Under the pieces are notes generated by a model. It was not told the origin of the DNA and did no database searches. It saw only the letters and a list, made by a program, of their open reading frames with translations. Below, piece by piece: positions 33,807 to 42,797 of a stretch of DNA of 64,000 bases. The DNA comes from Amycolatopsis iheyensis. Lineage in GTDB: Bacteria > Actinomycetota > Actinomycetes > Mycobacteriales > Pseudonocardiaceae. The DNA lies in NCBI RefSeq assembly GCF_024703995.1, contig NZ_JAMXQV010000004.1:124001-188000 (forward strand), written 5' to 3'. Each line of letters starts with the position of its first letter. The first letter of the stretch is position 1. A program made the position numbers and the translations under genes.

Positions 33807-34843
33807 GCCAGCCCCACCACGAGCCCGGCCGCGACCGCGCAGGCCGCCGCCACCACGAACGTCACCGGCGCGAACCGCACCGCGAACGACTTGCCGAACG
33901 TGCCCGCCTGCAACGCGAACAGCTTCACGTCCACCGCCGGCCCGACCACCAGGAACACCAGCTTCGGCAGCAGCGGCAACGCCGTCAGCGAGGCCGCGAC
34001 GAACGCGTCCGCCTCGCTGCACAGCGCCAGCACCACCGCGAGCACCGCCATCACCACGATGCCGAGCACCAGCTGATCACCCAGGACACCGAACCAGCGG
34101 GCCGGCACCAGCACGTTCAGCGCCGACGAGATCAGCGCGCCCAGCACCAGGAAGCCGCCCGCCTCGACCAGGTCCGTGCGGGCCGTCTCCGCGAACACCC
34201 GCCACCGCTGCCCGCCCGCGACGTCGGGCAGGCGCCGCAACGCGCGTTCGGTGATCCACTCGAGCTTGCCCCAGCGGGCCCACAGCCAGCCCATCACCAT
34301 CGCCGTGGCCAGCGACCCGGCGAACCGCGCCAGCACCATCTCCGGCTTGCCCGGGAACGCGACCGCCGTGGCCACCAGCACCACCGGGTTCACCGCCGGC
34401 GCCGCCAGCAGGAACGTCAACGCCGCCGCCGGCGCGACACCCTGCCCCATCAGCCGGCGGGCCACCGGCACCGAAGCGCATTCACACCCCGGCAGCGCGA
34501 CCCCCGCGAGCCCGGCCACGCCGACCGCCGCCCCGGCCCGCCGGGGCAGCACCTTCTCCAGCACCCGGGCCGGCACGAACGCCGCGATCGCCCCGCTGAT
34601 CAGCACACCCAGCACGAGGAACGGCAGCGCCTGCACGCAGACGGCGACGAACACGGTCGAGCCGGTGCGCAGCGCGGGCACGTCGAACACCTGCTGCAGC
34701 CAGCCCTGGGCGAGGATCGCGACGAGCAGGATCGCGCACAGCACTTCGACCGAGCTGACCCGGAACCGGCGGGTCCGCCGCGCGTTGTCGGAAACGATGT
34801 TCACGACGGCGATGATGCCAGCCAGGTCCGACAGCGAGAGCAC
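33803..34843 (-). CDS. Permease of the YraQ/DUF318 family
   Basis: The protein of about 346 residues has eight or more hydrophobic segments and the two conserved DUF318 cores: ALPGCECASVPVARRLMGQG with FLLAAPAVNPVVL, and ALCSEADAFVAASLTALP. It works with the overlapping TIGR03943 protein; the substrate is unknown, with metal ions or cofactors proposed for relatives. The start is uncertain: GTG 34843 gives the longer protein and GTG 34804 is possible; neither has a clear ribosome-binding site. Confidence 0.85.
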   Translation of the reverse strand: MLSLSDLAGIIAVVNIVSDNARRTRRFRVSSVEVLCAILLVAILAQGWLQQVFDVPALRTGSTVFVAVCVQALPFLVLGVLISGAIAAFVPARVLEKVLPRRAGAAVGVAGLAGVALPGCECASVPVARRLMGQGVAPAAALTFLLAAPAVNPVVLVATAVAFPGKPEMVLARFAGSLATAMVMGWLWARWGKLEWITERALRRLPDVAGGQRWRVFAETARTDLVEAGGFLVLGALISSALNVLVPARWFGVLGDQLVLGIVVMAVLAVVLALCSEADAFVAASLTALPLLPKLVFLVVGPAVDVKLFALQAGTFGKSFAVRFAPVTFVVAAACAVAAGLVVGLA

Positions 34844-34850
34844 CGCACAG

Positions 34851-34901
34851 CCGCGAACGGTCGAAAAGTGCCGGATTCCGGCCGGAATTCGCCGTTCGCG
34901 G
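34851..34901 (-). terminator. Hairpin downstream of the uppS operon
   Basis: CCGCGAACGG (34851-34860) and CCGTTCGCGG (34892-34901) form a perfect 10-base stem around a GC-rich inner stem-loop. It lies 23 bases after the YbjN-like gene, separating that operon from the permease gene. Confidence 0.6.
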
Positions 34902-34923
34902 CCCGGATGACAGTCCGTGTGGG

Positions 34924-35349
34924 TTACTCCCCGGGGACGATTCCCGGCAAATCGGTCCGCAGCTGCGACGCCGTCGACACGACCAGCATCAGCAACGTCC
35001 CGAGCGCCACCTCGTCCAGCCCGGCGGCCGGGAACGCGTACCGCAGCGTCACGTCGAGGCCGTTGTCCGAGTGCCCGACCCCGAGCGTGCCGAAGAGCCC
35101 TTGGCCCGCCCGCTCGGCGACCGCGACCGAAAGGTCGGGGCGGTCGGGCAGGTCCCAGCCGACCACGCAGGTCAGCGAGAGCACGGTGAGCCCCTCGCCG
35201 AGCCGGGTCGCCTGGATCACGCAGGGGACGTCGCCGTGGGAGAACGTCAGCGCGCCGTCGTCGTCGACACGCACCTCGAGGTACCGCTCGAGAGAATCCT
35301 TCGCCTGCGTCAGCAGTTCCGCGGTCTCGGCCGCTTCGGTCGCGCTCAC
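34924..35349 (-). CDS. YbjN-like protein downstream of uppS
   Basis: The 141-residue soluble protein shows the T3SS-chaperone/YbjN-like alpha-beta pattern ([40 protein letters not shown] ... SHEDVTLRY-type end). I infer the fold from this pattern only. Start GTG 35349 overlaps the uppS stop (GTGA). M. tuberculosis has an equally sized gene, Rv2360c, in the same place. Function unknown. Confidence 0.8.
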   Translation of the reverse strand: MSATEAAETAELLTQAKDSLERYLEVRVDDDGALTFSHGDVPCVIQATRLGEGLTVLSLTCVVGWDLPDRPDLSVAVAERAGQGLFGTLGVGHSDNGLDVTLRYAFPAAGLDEVALGTLLMLVVSTASQLRTDLPGIVPGE

Positions 35350-36161
35350 GACGAAGCCGCCTGGTCGACCGCGCCGCCGAAGCGGCGGTCCCGCTTGGCG
35401 AACTCCAGGCAGGCGCGCCACAGGTGCGTCCGGTCGAAGTCCGGGAACAGCGTGTCCTGGTAGACCATCTCGGCGTAGGCCGACTGCCACAGCAGGAAGT
35501 TCGACGTCCGCTGCTCGCCCGAAGGCCGCAGGAACAGGTCCACGTCCGGCATCTCCGGCTGGTACAGGTACTTGCCGATGGTCTTCTCGGTGACCTTGCC
35601 GGGATCCAGCTTGCCGTCGGCGACGTCCCGCGCGATCCGCTGCATCGCGTCACCCAGCTCGGCCCGGCCGCCGTAGTTGACGCACATCGTCATGTTCAGC
35701 GCCGTGTTGTGCTTGGTCTTCTCCTCGGCCGCCTGCAGCTCCTTGATCACCGACGCCCACAGCTTCGGCCGGCGCCCGGCCCAGCGGATGCGCACGCCGA
35801 TCGAGCCGAGGTAGTCGACCTGGCGGCGGATGGTGTCGCGGTTGAAGCCCATCAGGAACCGCACCTCTTCGGGGCTGCGCTTCCAGTTCTCCGTCGAGAA
35901 GGCGTACACCGAGAGCCACTTGACGCCGATCTCGACGGCGCCGGCGGCGACGTCGATCATCACCGCTTCCCCGCGCTTGTGGCCTTCGATCCGCGGCAGC
36001 CCGCGCTGGTTGGCCCAGCGGCCGTTGCCGTCCATGACCAGCGCGACGTGCTTCGGGACCAGCTCACGCGGGATTTCCGGCGGCTTCGCGCCGGACGGGT
36101 GCGGATCCGGGGCCCGCAGCTCGTACCGCGACGCCTTGTTCTCGCGTCCCCTGCGCAGCAC
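35346..36161 (-). CDS. uppS: Isoprenyl transferase (cis-prenyl, undecaprenyl/decaprenyl diphosphate synthase)
   Basis: The 271-residue enzyme extends isoprenyl diphosphate in cis to make the lipid carrier for peptidoglycan and other glycans. Catalytic D44 is in [13 protein letters not shown], followed by [18 protein letters not shown] and the C-terminal [22 protein letters not shown] 36161 is chosen because GGGAGG lies 6 bases upstream. It is coupled to the YbjN-like gene and follows recO by 41 bases. Confidence 0.95.
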   Translation of the reverse strand: MLRRGRENKASRYELRAPDPHPSGAKPPEIPRELVPKHVALVMDGNGRWANQRGLPRIEGHKRGEAVMIDVAAGAVEIGVKWLSVYAFSTENWKRSPEEVRFLMGFNRDTIRRQVDYLGSIGVRIRWAGRRPKLWASVIKELQAAEEKTKHNTALNMTMCVNYGGRAELGDAMQRIARDVADGKLDPGKVTEKTIGKYLYQPEMPDVDLFLRPSGEQRTSNFLLWQSAYAEMVYQDTLFPDFDRTHLWRACLEFAKRDRRFGGAVDQAASS

Positions 36162-36202
36162 TGCGAGCCTCCCTGGATGGGTGAAACCGATCAGGCCCGA
36201 CC

Positions 36203-36964
36203 CTACTGCCCGGGTCGCACACTCTCCCGGGCGCGTCGCTCGACCAGAGGAAGGGACCGGAGCTGACGCTCCAGATGCCACTGCAGGTGGGCCGCGACCA
36301 GGCCGCTCGCGTCGCGGCGGGTGCCGGGCAGGGTCGCCTCGGCCATCGTCCACTCGCCGTGGAGCAGGGCGGTGAGCAGGTCCAGGACCTCGGGTGCGGG
36401 GTGCACGGACCCGGGGACGCGGCAGTCCTGGCACATCGAGCCGCCGGCCGCGACGCTGAACGCGACGTGCGGGCCCGGCAGGCCGCAGCGGGCGCACTCG
36501 GTGAGCGCCGGCGCCCAGCCGGCGTAGGACATCGCGCGGAGGAAGAACGCGTCGAGCACGAGGGACGCGTCGCGCTCCCCGGCGGCGAGCGAGCGCAGCG
36601 CGCCGCAGACGAGAAGGTAGAGCTTGAGCACCGGCTCGCCCTCTTCGGCCGAGAGCCGGTCGGCGGTTTCGGCGATCGCGCTGGCCGCGGTGTAGCGCTG
36701 GTAGTCGGCGACCAGCGGCAGCTGGAACGCGTCCACGGTCTCGACCTGGGTGATCACGTCGAGCGTGCGGCCGGTGTAGAACTGCACGTCCACGTGGCCG
36801 AACGGCTCCAGCCGCGCCCCGAACCGCGACGACGTCCGCCGCACGCCCTTCGCCACGGCGCGGACCTTGCCGTGCCGGCGGGTCAGCAGGGTGACGATCC
36901 GGTCGGCCTCACCCAGCTTGTGCGTGCGCAACACCACCCCGGTGTCGCGGTAGAGGTTCACCAC
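36203..36964 (-). CDS. recO: DNA repair protein RecO
   Basis: RecO anneals single strands and helps load RecA at gaps with RecR. The 253-residue protein has the N-terminal OB fold ([43 protein letters not shown]), a helical core, and a zinc site CARCG...CQDC (about residues 160-185). Start GTG 36964. It is followed by uppS, as in M. tuberculosis. Confidence 0.95.
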   Translation of the reverse strand: MVNLYRDTGVVLRTHKLGEADRIVTLLTRRHGKVRAVAKGVRRTSSRFGARLEPFGHVDVQFYTGRTLDVITQVETVDAFQLPLVADYQRYTAASAIAETADRLSAEEGEPVLKLYLLVCGALRSLAAGERDASLVLDAFFLRAMSYAGWAPALTECARCGLPGPHVAFSVAAGGSMCQDCRVPGSVHPAPEVLDLLTALLHGEWTMAEATLPGTRRDASGLVAAHLQWHLERQLRSLPLVERRARESVRPGQ

Positions 36965-37013
36965 CCCGACATCGTCCCACTTCGGGGTGATGCCGGGGTG
37001 GACCGACCCGGGT

Positions 37014-37466
37014 TCAGCAGTAGTAGCCGGAGCAGTAGCTGACGCTGGAGGCCGCGACGATCGCGATGATGATCCACGCGATCGCGAAGAGGCAGCCGAG
37101 GCCGCCGATGATGGAGGCGATCAGGCAGAGCGTCTTGGTCGTCTTCGACGCCTGCTCCGCCATCATGTAGTTGCCCTGCATCTTGTACGTCTGGACCTCG
37201 TTGGACTTCATGATCGCGAAGATCGCGAGGATCCAGCAGAGGAAGATGCAGCCGATCGCCCAGCCCTTGTAGTCCTTGATGGCGTTGATGTCGCCGCCAC
37301 CGCCGGGCATGCCGTAGCCGGGGGCGCCGAACCCGCCGGAGGGCGGCTGGCCGTACGGCGCGGGCTGGCCGTAGGGCGCGGGCATGCCGCCGGACGGCGG
37401 GCCGTAGCCCGGCTGCTGCGGCTGCTGACCGTAGGGCTGCTGCGGCTGGCCGTAGGGATTGGTCAT
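37014..37466 (-). CDS. CD225/dispanin-like small membrane protein
   Basis: The 150-residue protein has a Pro/Gly/Gln/Tyr-rich N-terminus (about 1-60, repeats of PYGQ) and two hydrophobic segments at about 68-86 and 110-140. The conserved loop between them, AIMKSNEVQTYKMQGNYMMAEQASKTTK, matches the CD225/dispanin layout. The tail ends in Cys/Tyr (YCSGYYC). It is last in a leftward run of similar membrane proteins. Function unknown in bacteria. Confidence 0.82.
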   Translation of the reverse strand: MTNPYGQPQQPYGQQPQQPGYGPPSGGMPAPYGQPAPYGQPPSGGFGAPGYGMPGGGGDINAIKDYKGWAIGCIFLCWILAIFAIMKSNEVQTYKMQGNYMMAEQASKTTKTLCLIASIIGGLGCLFAIAWIIIAIVAASSVSYCSGYYC

Positions 37467-37534
37467 GAACTTCTACCCCAACTACTCGTGTGCTTCCGCC
37501 GGGCGGCGGTGTGGAAAGTCGTGCGGACGGTGTG

Positions 37535-38593
37535 TCACTGGTGTGGCGGCTGGTCCTTCGGCGGCTGCCCGAACTGACCGGGGTCGATCTTCTGGGTCTC
37601 CCCGGCCTCGCCGTGGGTCTCCGGACGCAGCATCTGCGTGCGCTCCGCCTGCTCGTCGAAGGCGGACCCGCCCCCGGCGTTGTCCGGGCGGAGCATCTGG
37701 GTGCGCTCGTCCTCGTCGAAAGCGGACCCGCCCGGCGGCGGCGCGAGCGGCTGGCCCGGCTGCTGGCCGAACCCCGGCTGCGGCTGCTGCGGGAACCCAC
37801 CGGAGGCCGGCGGCTGGGCGAACCCACCCGGCGCGGGCTGCTGCGGGAAGCCACCCGAAGCCGGCTGCTGCGGGAACCCGCCCGGCGCCGGCTGGCCGAA
37901 GCCCCCGGACTGCGGCTGCTGCGGGAACCCGCCGGAAGCCGGTTGGCCGAACTGGCCGGGCTGCTGCGGCGGCTGTCCCGCGGCGAACGCGCCCGGCTGC
38001 GCGAACGGGTTCGGGGCCGCGGTGTCGTCGGCCTGGACGACGACCGTGCCGACGATCTTGTCCGACAGCGTCTGGGACTTGTCGTCCCACAGCGGCCACA
38101 GCCAGCCGACGTAGCAGAGGAAGTTGTCGATGAAGTGCGCGAGGTCGCGCAGGAACGCCATGCCCGGGCCGACCGGCTGCCCGGTGTCCTCGCGGACGAG
38201 CTTGATCTTCGCGACGCGCTTGCCCATCGACTGGCCGGTGTTGCCCTGCTGGATCCAGCGGTTGAACACGCACCAGACGATCCAGCCGACGAACGCGATG
38301 AAGGCCACGATCGAGAAGATGAAACCCCAGTGGAAAGCGATGCCGATGATGGCGACCACCAGGTACAGCAGCACGGCGGGACCGAAGTCCACCAGCCACC
38401 CCAGCGCCCGCTGGCCCCAGCTCGCGTAGTTCCGCGGCGCTCCGAAGGGCGTGCCCTGCTGGCCGAACGGCGCGGGCTGCCCGTACGGCGCCTGCTGCCC
38501 GTACGGCGGCGGCGCCTGCCCCGGTTGCTGTCCGAACGGCTGCTGGCCCCCGGGCTGCTGCCCGAAGGACTGCTGACCGTAGGGATCGGTCAT
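37535..38593 (-). CDS. RDD-family membrane protein with repetitive cytoplasmic arms
   Basis: The 352-residue protein has a Gln/Pro/Gly-rich N-terminus (FGQQPGGQQPFGQQPG), an RDD core (about residues 55-185) with the usual Asn-Thr-Gly-x-Ser-x-Gly-Lys loop (NTGQSMGKRVAKIKLV), and a long low-complexity C-terminus with GGFPQQPAxGGF repeats. That tail ends in three threonine-glutamine motifs: ERTQMLRP at T298 and T319, and ETQKID at T333. They look like kinase/FHA-type sites. Start ATG 38593. Neighbours are CD225-like genes with similar N-termini. Confidence 0.88.
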   Translation of the reverse strand: MTDPYGQQSFGQQPGGQQPFGQQPGQAPPPYGQQAPYGQPAPFGQQGTPFGAPRNYASWGQRALGWLVDFGPAVLLYLVVAIIGIAFHWGFIFSIVAFIAFVGWIVWCVFNRWIQQGNTGQSMGKRVAKIKLVREDTGQPVGPGMAFLRDLAHFIDNFLCYVGWLWPLWDDKSQTLSDKIVGTVVVQADDTAAPNPFAQPGAFAAGQPPQQPGQFGQPASGGFPQQPQSGGFGQPAPGGFPQQPASGGFPQQPAPGGFAQPPASGGFPQQPQPGFGQQPGQPLAPPPGGSAFDEDERTQMLRPDNAGGGSAFDEQAERTQMLRPETHGEAGETQKIDPGQFGQPPKDQPPHQ

Positions 38594-38792
38594 TGGATCT
38601 CTCCCCCTCGCTGGTCTTCCCCCGCACGGAACCACGTGCGGGATCGGCCCGGCCACACACCCGCGGCACGGTCCGGTCCGCGGGAGCGTACTCGCTCCGG
38701 TGACGGTCGCGCCTCCCAGGCATCCACTGCCCGGGTGACCACCACGCCGTTCCGACGCGGCTGCCGCGCGGACGGTTCCCCTGCGTGTCCGT

Positions 38793-39248
38793 TCAGACGC
38801 GCAATCCGGTGAACGGCGCGAACGGCAGGTTGCGGATGACGAACCAGACGACGAACACGACGGAAAACGCCAGCGGCGTCCAGCGCCAGTGCAGCCAGCT
38901 CGCCACCGCGCGCCCGCGCAGCCTCCCGACCGTCCAGGCGACGGTGCTCCACACGAACAGCAGCACCACGACGAACGACACGGCGTTGTAGTGCACGGCC
39001 GCCGGGATGTCCCCGTGCATCAGGCTGTAGGCCATCCGCAGGCCGCCGCAGCCCGGGCAGTCGATGCCGAGCAGCAGCTTGGTCGGGCACACCGGCAGGA
39101 AGCCGCCCGGGGTCGTCGGGTCGCCCGCCCAGACGACCGCGCAGCAGGCGCCCAGCCCGGCCACGAGCGCGAGCGGCGCGCCCAGTGCGCGGAGCTTGGC
39201 CTTCGCGCCCTGGGCGGGGAATCCCGTGTAGACGGTCGTCGCGGTCAC
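38793..39248 (-). CDS. DUF2752 membrane protein
   Basis: The 151-residue protein has three to four hydrophobic segments and the DUF2752 signature CPTKLLLGIDCPGCGGLRMAYSLMHGD, with the CPGCGxxR motif. Function is unknown; members are common near CD225/TM2-type genes. Start GTG 39248 overlaps the upstream gene's stop (GTGA), so they are co-translated. The 199 bases to the RDD gene contain no gene. Confidence 0.88.
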   Translation of the reverse strand: MTATTVYTGFPAQGAKAKLRALGAPLALVAGLGACCAVVWAGDPTTPGGFLPVCPTKLLLGIDCPGCGGLRMAYSLMHGDIPAAVHYNAVSFVVVLLFVWSTVAWTVGRLRGRAVASWLHWRWTPLAFSVVFVVWFVIRNLPFAPFTGLRV

Positions 39249-39598
39249 GGTGCCCAGCTTTCCGCCGACACACCGATGGCGATCATGACGATGATGAAGA
39301 TGACGTAGAGCAGCAGGAGGATCCCGGTGGTGATGGCCGACCACATCGCCCACTTGCGGGCGTCGGCGGCCGCCTTCTGCGCCTCTGCGTGGTAGCCCTG
39401 GAACCACAATGAGCTCACCTGGCTGGACTTCACGATCGAGACGACACCCAGGGGCAGGCAGCACAGCACGGTGCTCAGGATCGCCCACACCATGTTGTTG
39501 TCCGGCGGCGGCCCGTAGTTCGGCGGCGGGTAGCCGTAGCCGTAACCGGGTGGCGGCCCGCCCGGGGGCGGGTACGGCGGCGGGTACTGGTCGGTCAC
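39245..39598 (-). CDS. CD225/dispanin-like protein, 117 aa
   Basis: A short Pro/Gly/Tyr-rich N-terminus is followed by NNMVWAILSTVLCCLPLGVVSIVKSSQVSSLW, the conserved first half of the CD225 domain, and a second hydrophobic segment (about 87-110). It is closely related to the next gene at 39625. Its stop overlaps the DUF2752 start. Confidence 0.88.
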   Translation of the reverse strand: MTDQYPPPYPPPGGPPPGYGYGYPPPNYGPPPDNNMVWAILSTVLCCLPLGVVSIVKSSQVSSLWFQGYHAEAQKAAADARKWAMWSAITTGILLLLYVIFIIVMIAIGVSAESWAP

Positions 39599-39624
39599 CG
39601 GGGTCCTCCTGCTGTTCGGCTACG

Positions 39625-39993
39625 TCAGTATGACGTCGTGTTGAAGCTGCCGAAGGTGAAGGCCCCGGCGACGACCAGGATGATGTACAGCACGCTCAGC
39701 ACGACGCCGACGATCGCCGAGATGATCGCCCACTTCTTGGCGGCGTTCGCGGCCTCCTGCGCGGCGGCCGTCTGGCCCTGCGCCCACAGGCTGTTCACCT
39801 TCGCGGCCTGCACGATCGACACGATGCCGAACGGGAGGCAGCAGAAGATCGTGGTGAGGATGGCCCACACCAGGTTGTTGCTCGGCGGCGGGCCCGGCTG
39901 GTAGCCACCCGGGCCGCCGGGGTAGTTGGGCTGCCCGCCCGGCTGGTTCGGCTGGTCACCGGGGTAGTTGGGCATGCCCTGGCTGTCGGTCAT
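39625..39993 (-). CDS. CD225/dispanin-like protein, 122 aa
   Basis: The Pro/Asn/Gly-rich N-terminus (about 1-38) is followed by NNLVWAILTTIFCCLPFGIVSIVQAAKVNSLWAQGQ and a C-terminal hydrophobic segment. This is the same architecture as the adjacent gene, so a tandem duplicate. Start ATG 39993, with AAGGGGA about 12 bases upstream. It is the first gene of the leftward membrane-protein cluster; the 189 bases to era hold no gene. Confidence 0.88.
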   Translation of the reverse strand: MTDSQGMPNYPGDQPNQPGGQPNYPGGPGGYQPGPPPSNNLVWAILTTIFCCLPFGIVSIVQAAKVNSLWAQGQTAAAQEAANAAKKWAIISAIVGVVLSVLYIILVVAGAFTFGSFNTTSY

Positions 39994-40182
39994 TTTCGGT
40001 CGTTCCCCTTCGTCGTGCTCCATGGCCGACCACCCGGTCCGCCGCCGCCCCGACCGGCTGCGGTGTGGTCGAAGCCGCGACTGTAAGGGTCCCGGCGCTC
40101 GTGCACGTGGTGATTGCTCCCGCCGCGACCGAATCGAGACCAGGAATTCCGCTGATCACCCCCCGGCCGGGGAACGCGCCGG

Positions 40183-41079
40183 TCAGAAGCCCAGCCGGCG
40201 CAGCTGGCGGGGGTCCCGCTGCCACTCCTTGGCCACCTTGACGTGCAGGTCGAGGTAGACCTTCGAGCCGAGCAGCGCCTCGATGTTCTTGCGGGCGGTG
40301 GCGCCGACCTCGCGCAGCCGCTCCCCCTTGTGCCCCAGGATGATCCCCTTCTGGCTGGGGCGTTCGACGTAGAGGAACGCGTGCACGTCGATGAGGTCGT
40401 CGCGGCCCTCGCGGGGCAGCATCTCCTCGACGGTGACGGCGATCGAGTGCGGCAGCTCGTCGCGGACGCCTTCCAGCGCCGACTCGCGGATGAGCTCGGC
40501 GACCAGCGTCTGCTCGGGTTCGTCGGTGAGCTCGCCGCCGGGGTAGAGCTGCGGGCCCTCGGGCAGCTTCCCGACCAGCAGGTCGGCGAGCGCGCCGACC
40601 TGGAAACCGTCCACTGCGGACACCGGGATCAGCTCGGCGAACTCCATCACTTGCTGCAGCGCAAGCAACTGTTCCGCCACCTGCTGTGGCTGGACGAGGT
40701 CGGTCTTCGTGACGATCCCGATGACCGGCGTCCGCCTCGCGATCTTCTGCAGCTCCGCGGCGATGAACTTGTCGCCGGGCCCGATCTTTTCGTTGGCCGG
40801 CACGCAGAAGCCGACGACGTCCACTTCGGACCACGTGGTGTGCACGATGTCGTTGAGCCGCTCGCCGAGCAGCGTCCGGGGCCGGTGCAGGCCCGGGGTG
40901 TCGATGAGGACGAGCTGGGCGTCGTCGCGGTGCACGATGCCGCGGATCGCGTGGCGCGTCGTCTGCGGCTTGCTCGAGGTGATCGCGACCTTGGTGCCGA
41001 CGAGGGCGTTGGTCAGCGTCGACTTGCCCGCGTTGGGCCGGCCGACGAAGCAGGCGAAGCCGGACCGGTGCTCCGTCAT
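40183..41079 (-). CDS. era: GTPase Era
   Basis: Era is a ribosome-assembly GTPase that binds 16S rRNA. The 298-residue protein has G1 GRPNAGKST, G3 DTPGLHRP, G4 TKTD and a C-terminal KH domain (VERPSQKGIILGHKGERLREVG). Its ATG overlaps the stop of the deaminase-like gene (ATGA). It is the last gene of the phoH-ybeY-CNNM-deaminase-era series. Confidence 0.97.
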   Translation of the reverse strand: MTEHRSGFACFVGRPNAGKSTLTNALVGTKVAITSSKPQTTRHAIRGIVHRDDAQLVLIDTPGLHRPRTLLGERLNDIVHTTWSEVDVVGFCVPANEKIGPGDKFIAAELQKIARRTPVIGIVTKTDLVQPQQVAEQLLALQQVMEFAELIPVSAVDGFQVGALADLLVGKLPEGPQLYPGGELTDEPEQTLVAELIRESALEGVRDELPHSIAVTVEEMLPREGRDDLIDVHAFLYVERPSQKGIILGHKGERLREVGATARKNIEALLGSKVYLDLHVKVAKEWQRDPRQLRRLGF

Positions 41080-41414
41080 CGCTTCAGCACCTCGAGCACG
41101 GTGCCGTCCGGGGCGGCGAGGATGATCGGCGCGTACTTCGCGATGTCGCGGACCGCGTGCACGGACGCGCCCTTGAGCAGCCCCTCTTCGCTGACGACGG
41201 CGGCGGCTTCGATGCCTTCCGCGCCGCTGGAGAGCGCGGCGGCGACCGCGGCCTGGAGCGCGGTGAGCTTGAACGACGGCTGGTCGACCGTGCCCGCGGC
41301 GTAGGTGCGGCCGTCGGTGTCGCGGACCGCGGCGCCCTCGGGGGCCTGGGTGCGGGCGCGCGAGGACCGGGCCAGGACGACCAGCTTCTGGTCCTCCGCC
41401 TCGAGGTCAGGCAT
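41076..41414 (-). CDS. Cytidine-deaminase-like protein lacking the active site
   Basis: The 112-residue protein follows the cytidine deaminase fold (GAAVRDTDGRTYAAGTVDQPS ... ALQAAVAAALSSG), but the catalytic CAE is ALQ and the PCxxC motif is absent, so it cannot bind the catalytic zinc. It occupies the position of Rv2365c. The 8-base overlap with the upstream CNNM gene and 4-base overlap with era make it part of a tightly coupled set, which suggests a ribosome- or RNA-related role. Confidence 0.8.
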   Translation of the reverse strand: MPDLEAEDQKLVVLARSSRARTQAPEGAAVRDTDGRTYAAGTVDQPSFKLTALQAAVAAALSSGAEGIEAAAVVSEEGLLKGASVHAVRDIAKYAPIILAAPDGTVLEVLKR

Positions 41415-42753
41415 GTTCGACGCTCCTGTCGCGTTCGTCGGGGTGGGGCAGGCGCGTGCGGCGCCGGGCGCTGCGGTCGGCCGGGTCCGTCATCGCGTCG
41501 GCGTCGGCCGGGTGCACGACCACCGAGGTGATCCGCATGCGGCCGCGCCGGTCCTTGCCCCCTTCGGCGAACAGCCGAAGGCCGGCGACCTCGGCTTCGG
41601 CCCCCGGTAGCGGGACCCTACCCAGTCGTTCCGCGAGCAGCCCGCCCACGGTCTCCACGTCGTGGTCTTCGAGGTCGATGCCGAACAGTTCGCCCAGGTC
41701 GTCGACGCTCATCCGGGACGAGACGCGGACCGCGCCGCCGTCGAGCTCCTCGACCTCGGGGCGCTCGTCGGCGTCGGACTCGTCGGTGATCTCGCCGACG
41801 ATCTCCTCGAGGACGTCCTCGATGGTGAGCAGCCCGGCGGTGCCCCCGTACTCGTCGACGGCGATCGCCATGTGGTTGTGCGAGCGCTGCATCTCCTTGA
41901 GCAGCTCGTCGAGCCGCTTGGAGTCGGGGACGAAGGAGGCCTCGTTCATCAGCGTGCCGACGACGGTGCTCGCGCCGTCCGGGTCCATGTACGCGGCCAT
42001 CAGGTCCTTGATGTTGACGACGCCGACGATGTCGTCGACGGACTCGTCGATCACCGGCAGCCGCGTGAAGCCGGTGCGCAGGGCGAGGGCGAGGGCCTGG
42101 CGGACCGTCTTCGCGCGCTCGATCCAGACGATCTCGGTGCGCGGCACCATGACCTCGCGCGCGACGGTGTCGCCGAGCTCGAACACCGAGTGGATCATCT
42201 CGCGCTCGGAGTCCTCGACCACGCCGCGTTCCTGGGCGAGGTCGACGAGCTCGCGCAGCTCGACTTCGGAGGTGAACGGGCCTTCGCGGAAGCCCTGGCC
42301 GGGCGTGATGGCGTTACCGATGAGGATCAGCAGCCGGGACAGCGGCCCGAGGACCGAGCCGAGGACGCGGACGGGCCCGGCGACGTAGCGGCCGATGCGG
42401 TACGGGTGCTGGCGGCCGAGAGTGCGCGGGCCGACGCCGATGAGGACGTAGCTGACCACGACCATGACGACCGCGGCGACGAGGACCGCGAGCCCGAGCG
42501 GCGCCAGCCGGGTGCCGACGAACACCGTGACGAGCACGGTGGCGGTGAGCTCGCAGCCCAGGCGCAGCAGGAGCAGCAGGTTGATGTGCCGGCGCCGTTC
42601 CCCGACGACGGCGGCGAGCTGCCGGGCGCCGGGCAGCCCGAGCCGGGCGAGGCCGTCGGCCCGGGCTTGCGAGACGGTGCTGATGGCGGCGTCGGCCGCC
42701 GCGAACACGCCCGCGAGGAGCACGAGCGCGATCGCGAAGAGAAGCTGGACCAT
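41407..42753 (-). CDS. CNNM/CorC-HlyC-family transport protein
   Basis: The 448-residue protein has an N-terminal DUF21 membrane domain with four hydrophobic segments (about 1-135), a CBS pair (VPRTEIVWIERAKTV and the following VGVVNIKDLMAAYMDPDG) and a C-terminal CorC_HlyC domain (about 345-430). Such proteins are linked to magnesium export and were once called hemolysins. Start ATG 42753. A hairpin repeat separates it from ybeY. Confidence 0.92.
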   Translation of the reverse strand: MVQLLFAIALVLLAGVFAAADAAISTVSQARADGLARLGLPGARQLAAVVGERRRHINLLLLLRLGCELTATVLVTVFVGTRLAPLGLAVLVAAVVMVVVSYVLIGVGPRTLGRQHPYRIGRYVAGPVRVLGSVLGPLSRLLILIGNAITPGQGFREGPFTSEVELRELVDLAQERGVVEDSEREMIHSVFELGDTVAREVMVPRTEIVWIERAKTVRQALALALRTGFTRLPVIDESVDDIVGVVNIKDLMAAYMDPDGASTVVGTLMNEASFVPDSKRLDELLKEMQRSHNHMAIAVDEYGGTAGLLTIEDVLEEIVGEITDESDADERPEVEELDGGAVRVSSRMSVDDLGELFGIDLEDHDVETVGGLLAERLGRVPLPGAEAEVAGLRLFAEGGKDRRGRMRITSVVVHPADADAMTDPADRSARRRTRLPHPDERDRSVEHA

Positions 42754-42797
42754 GACGGGCGCCTAGAACCTCGCGCCCGAAGCCCGCCGGCCGGACC

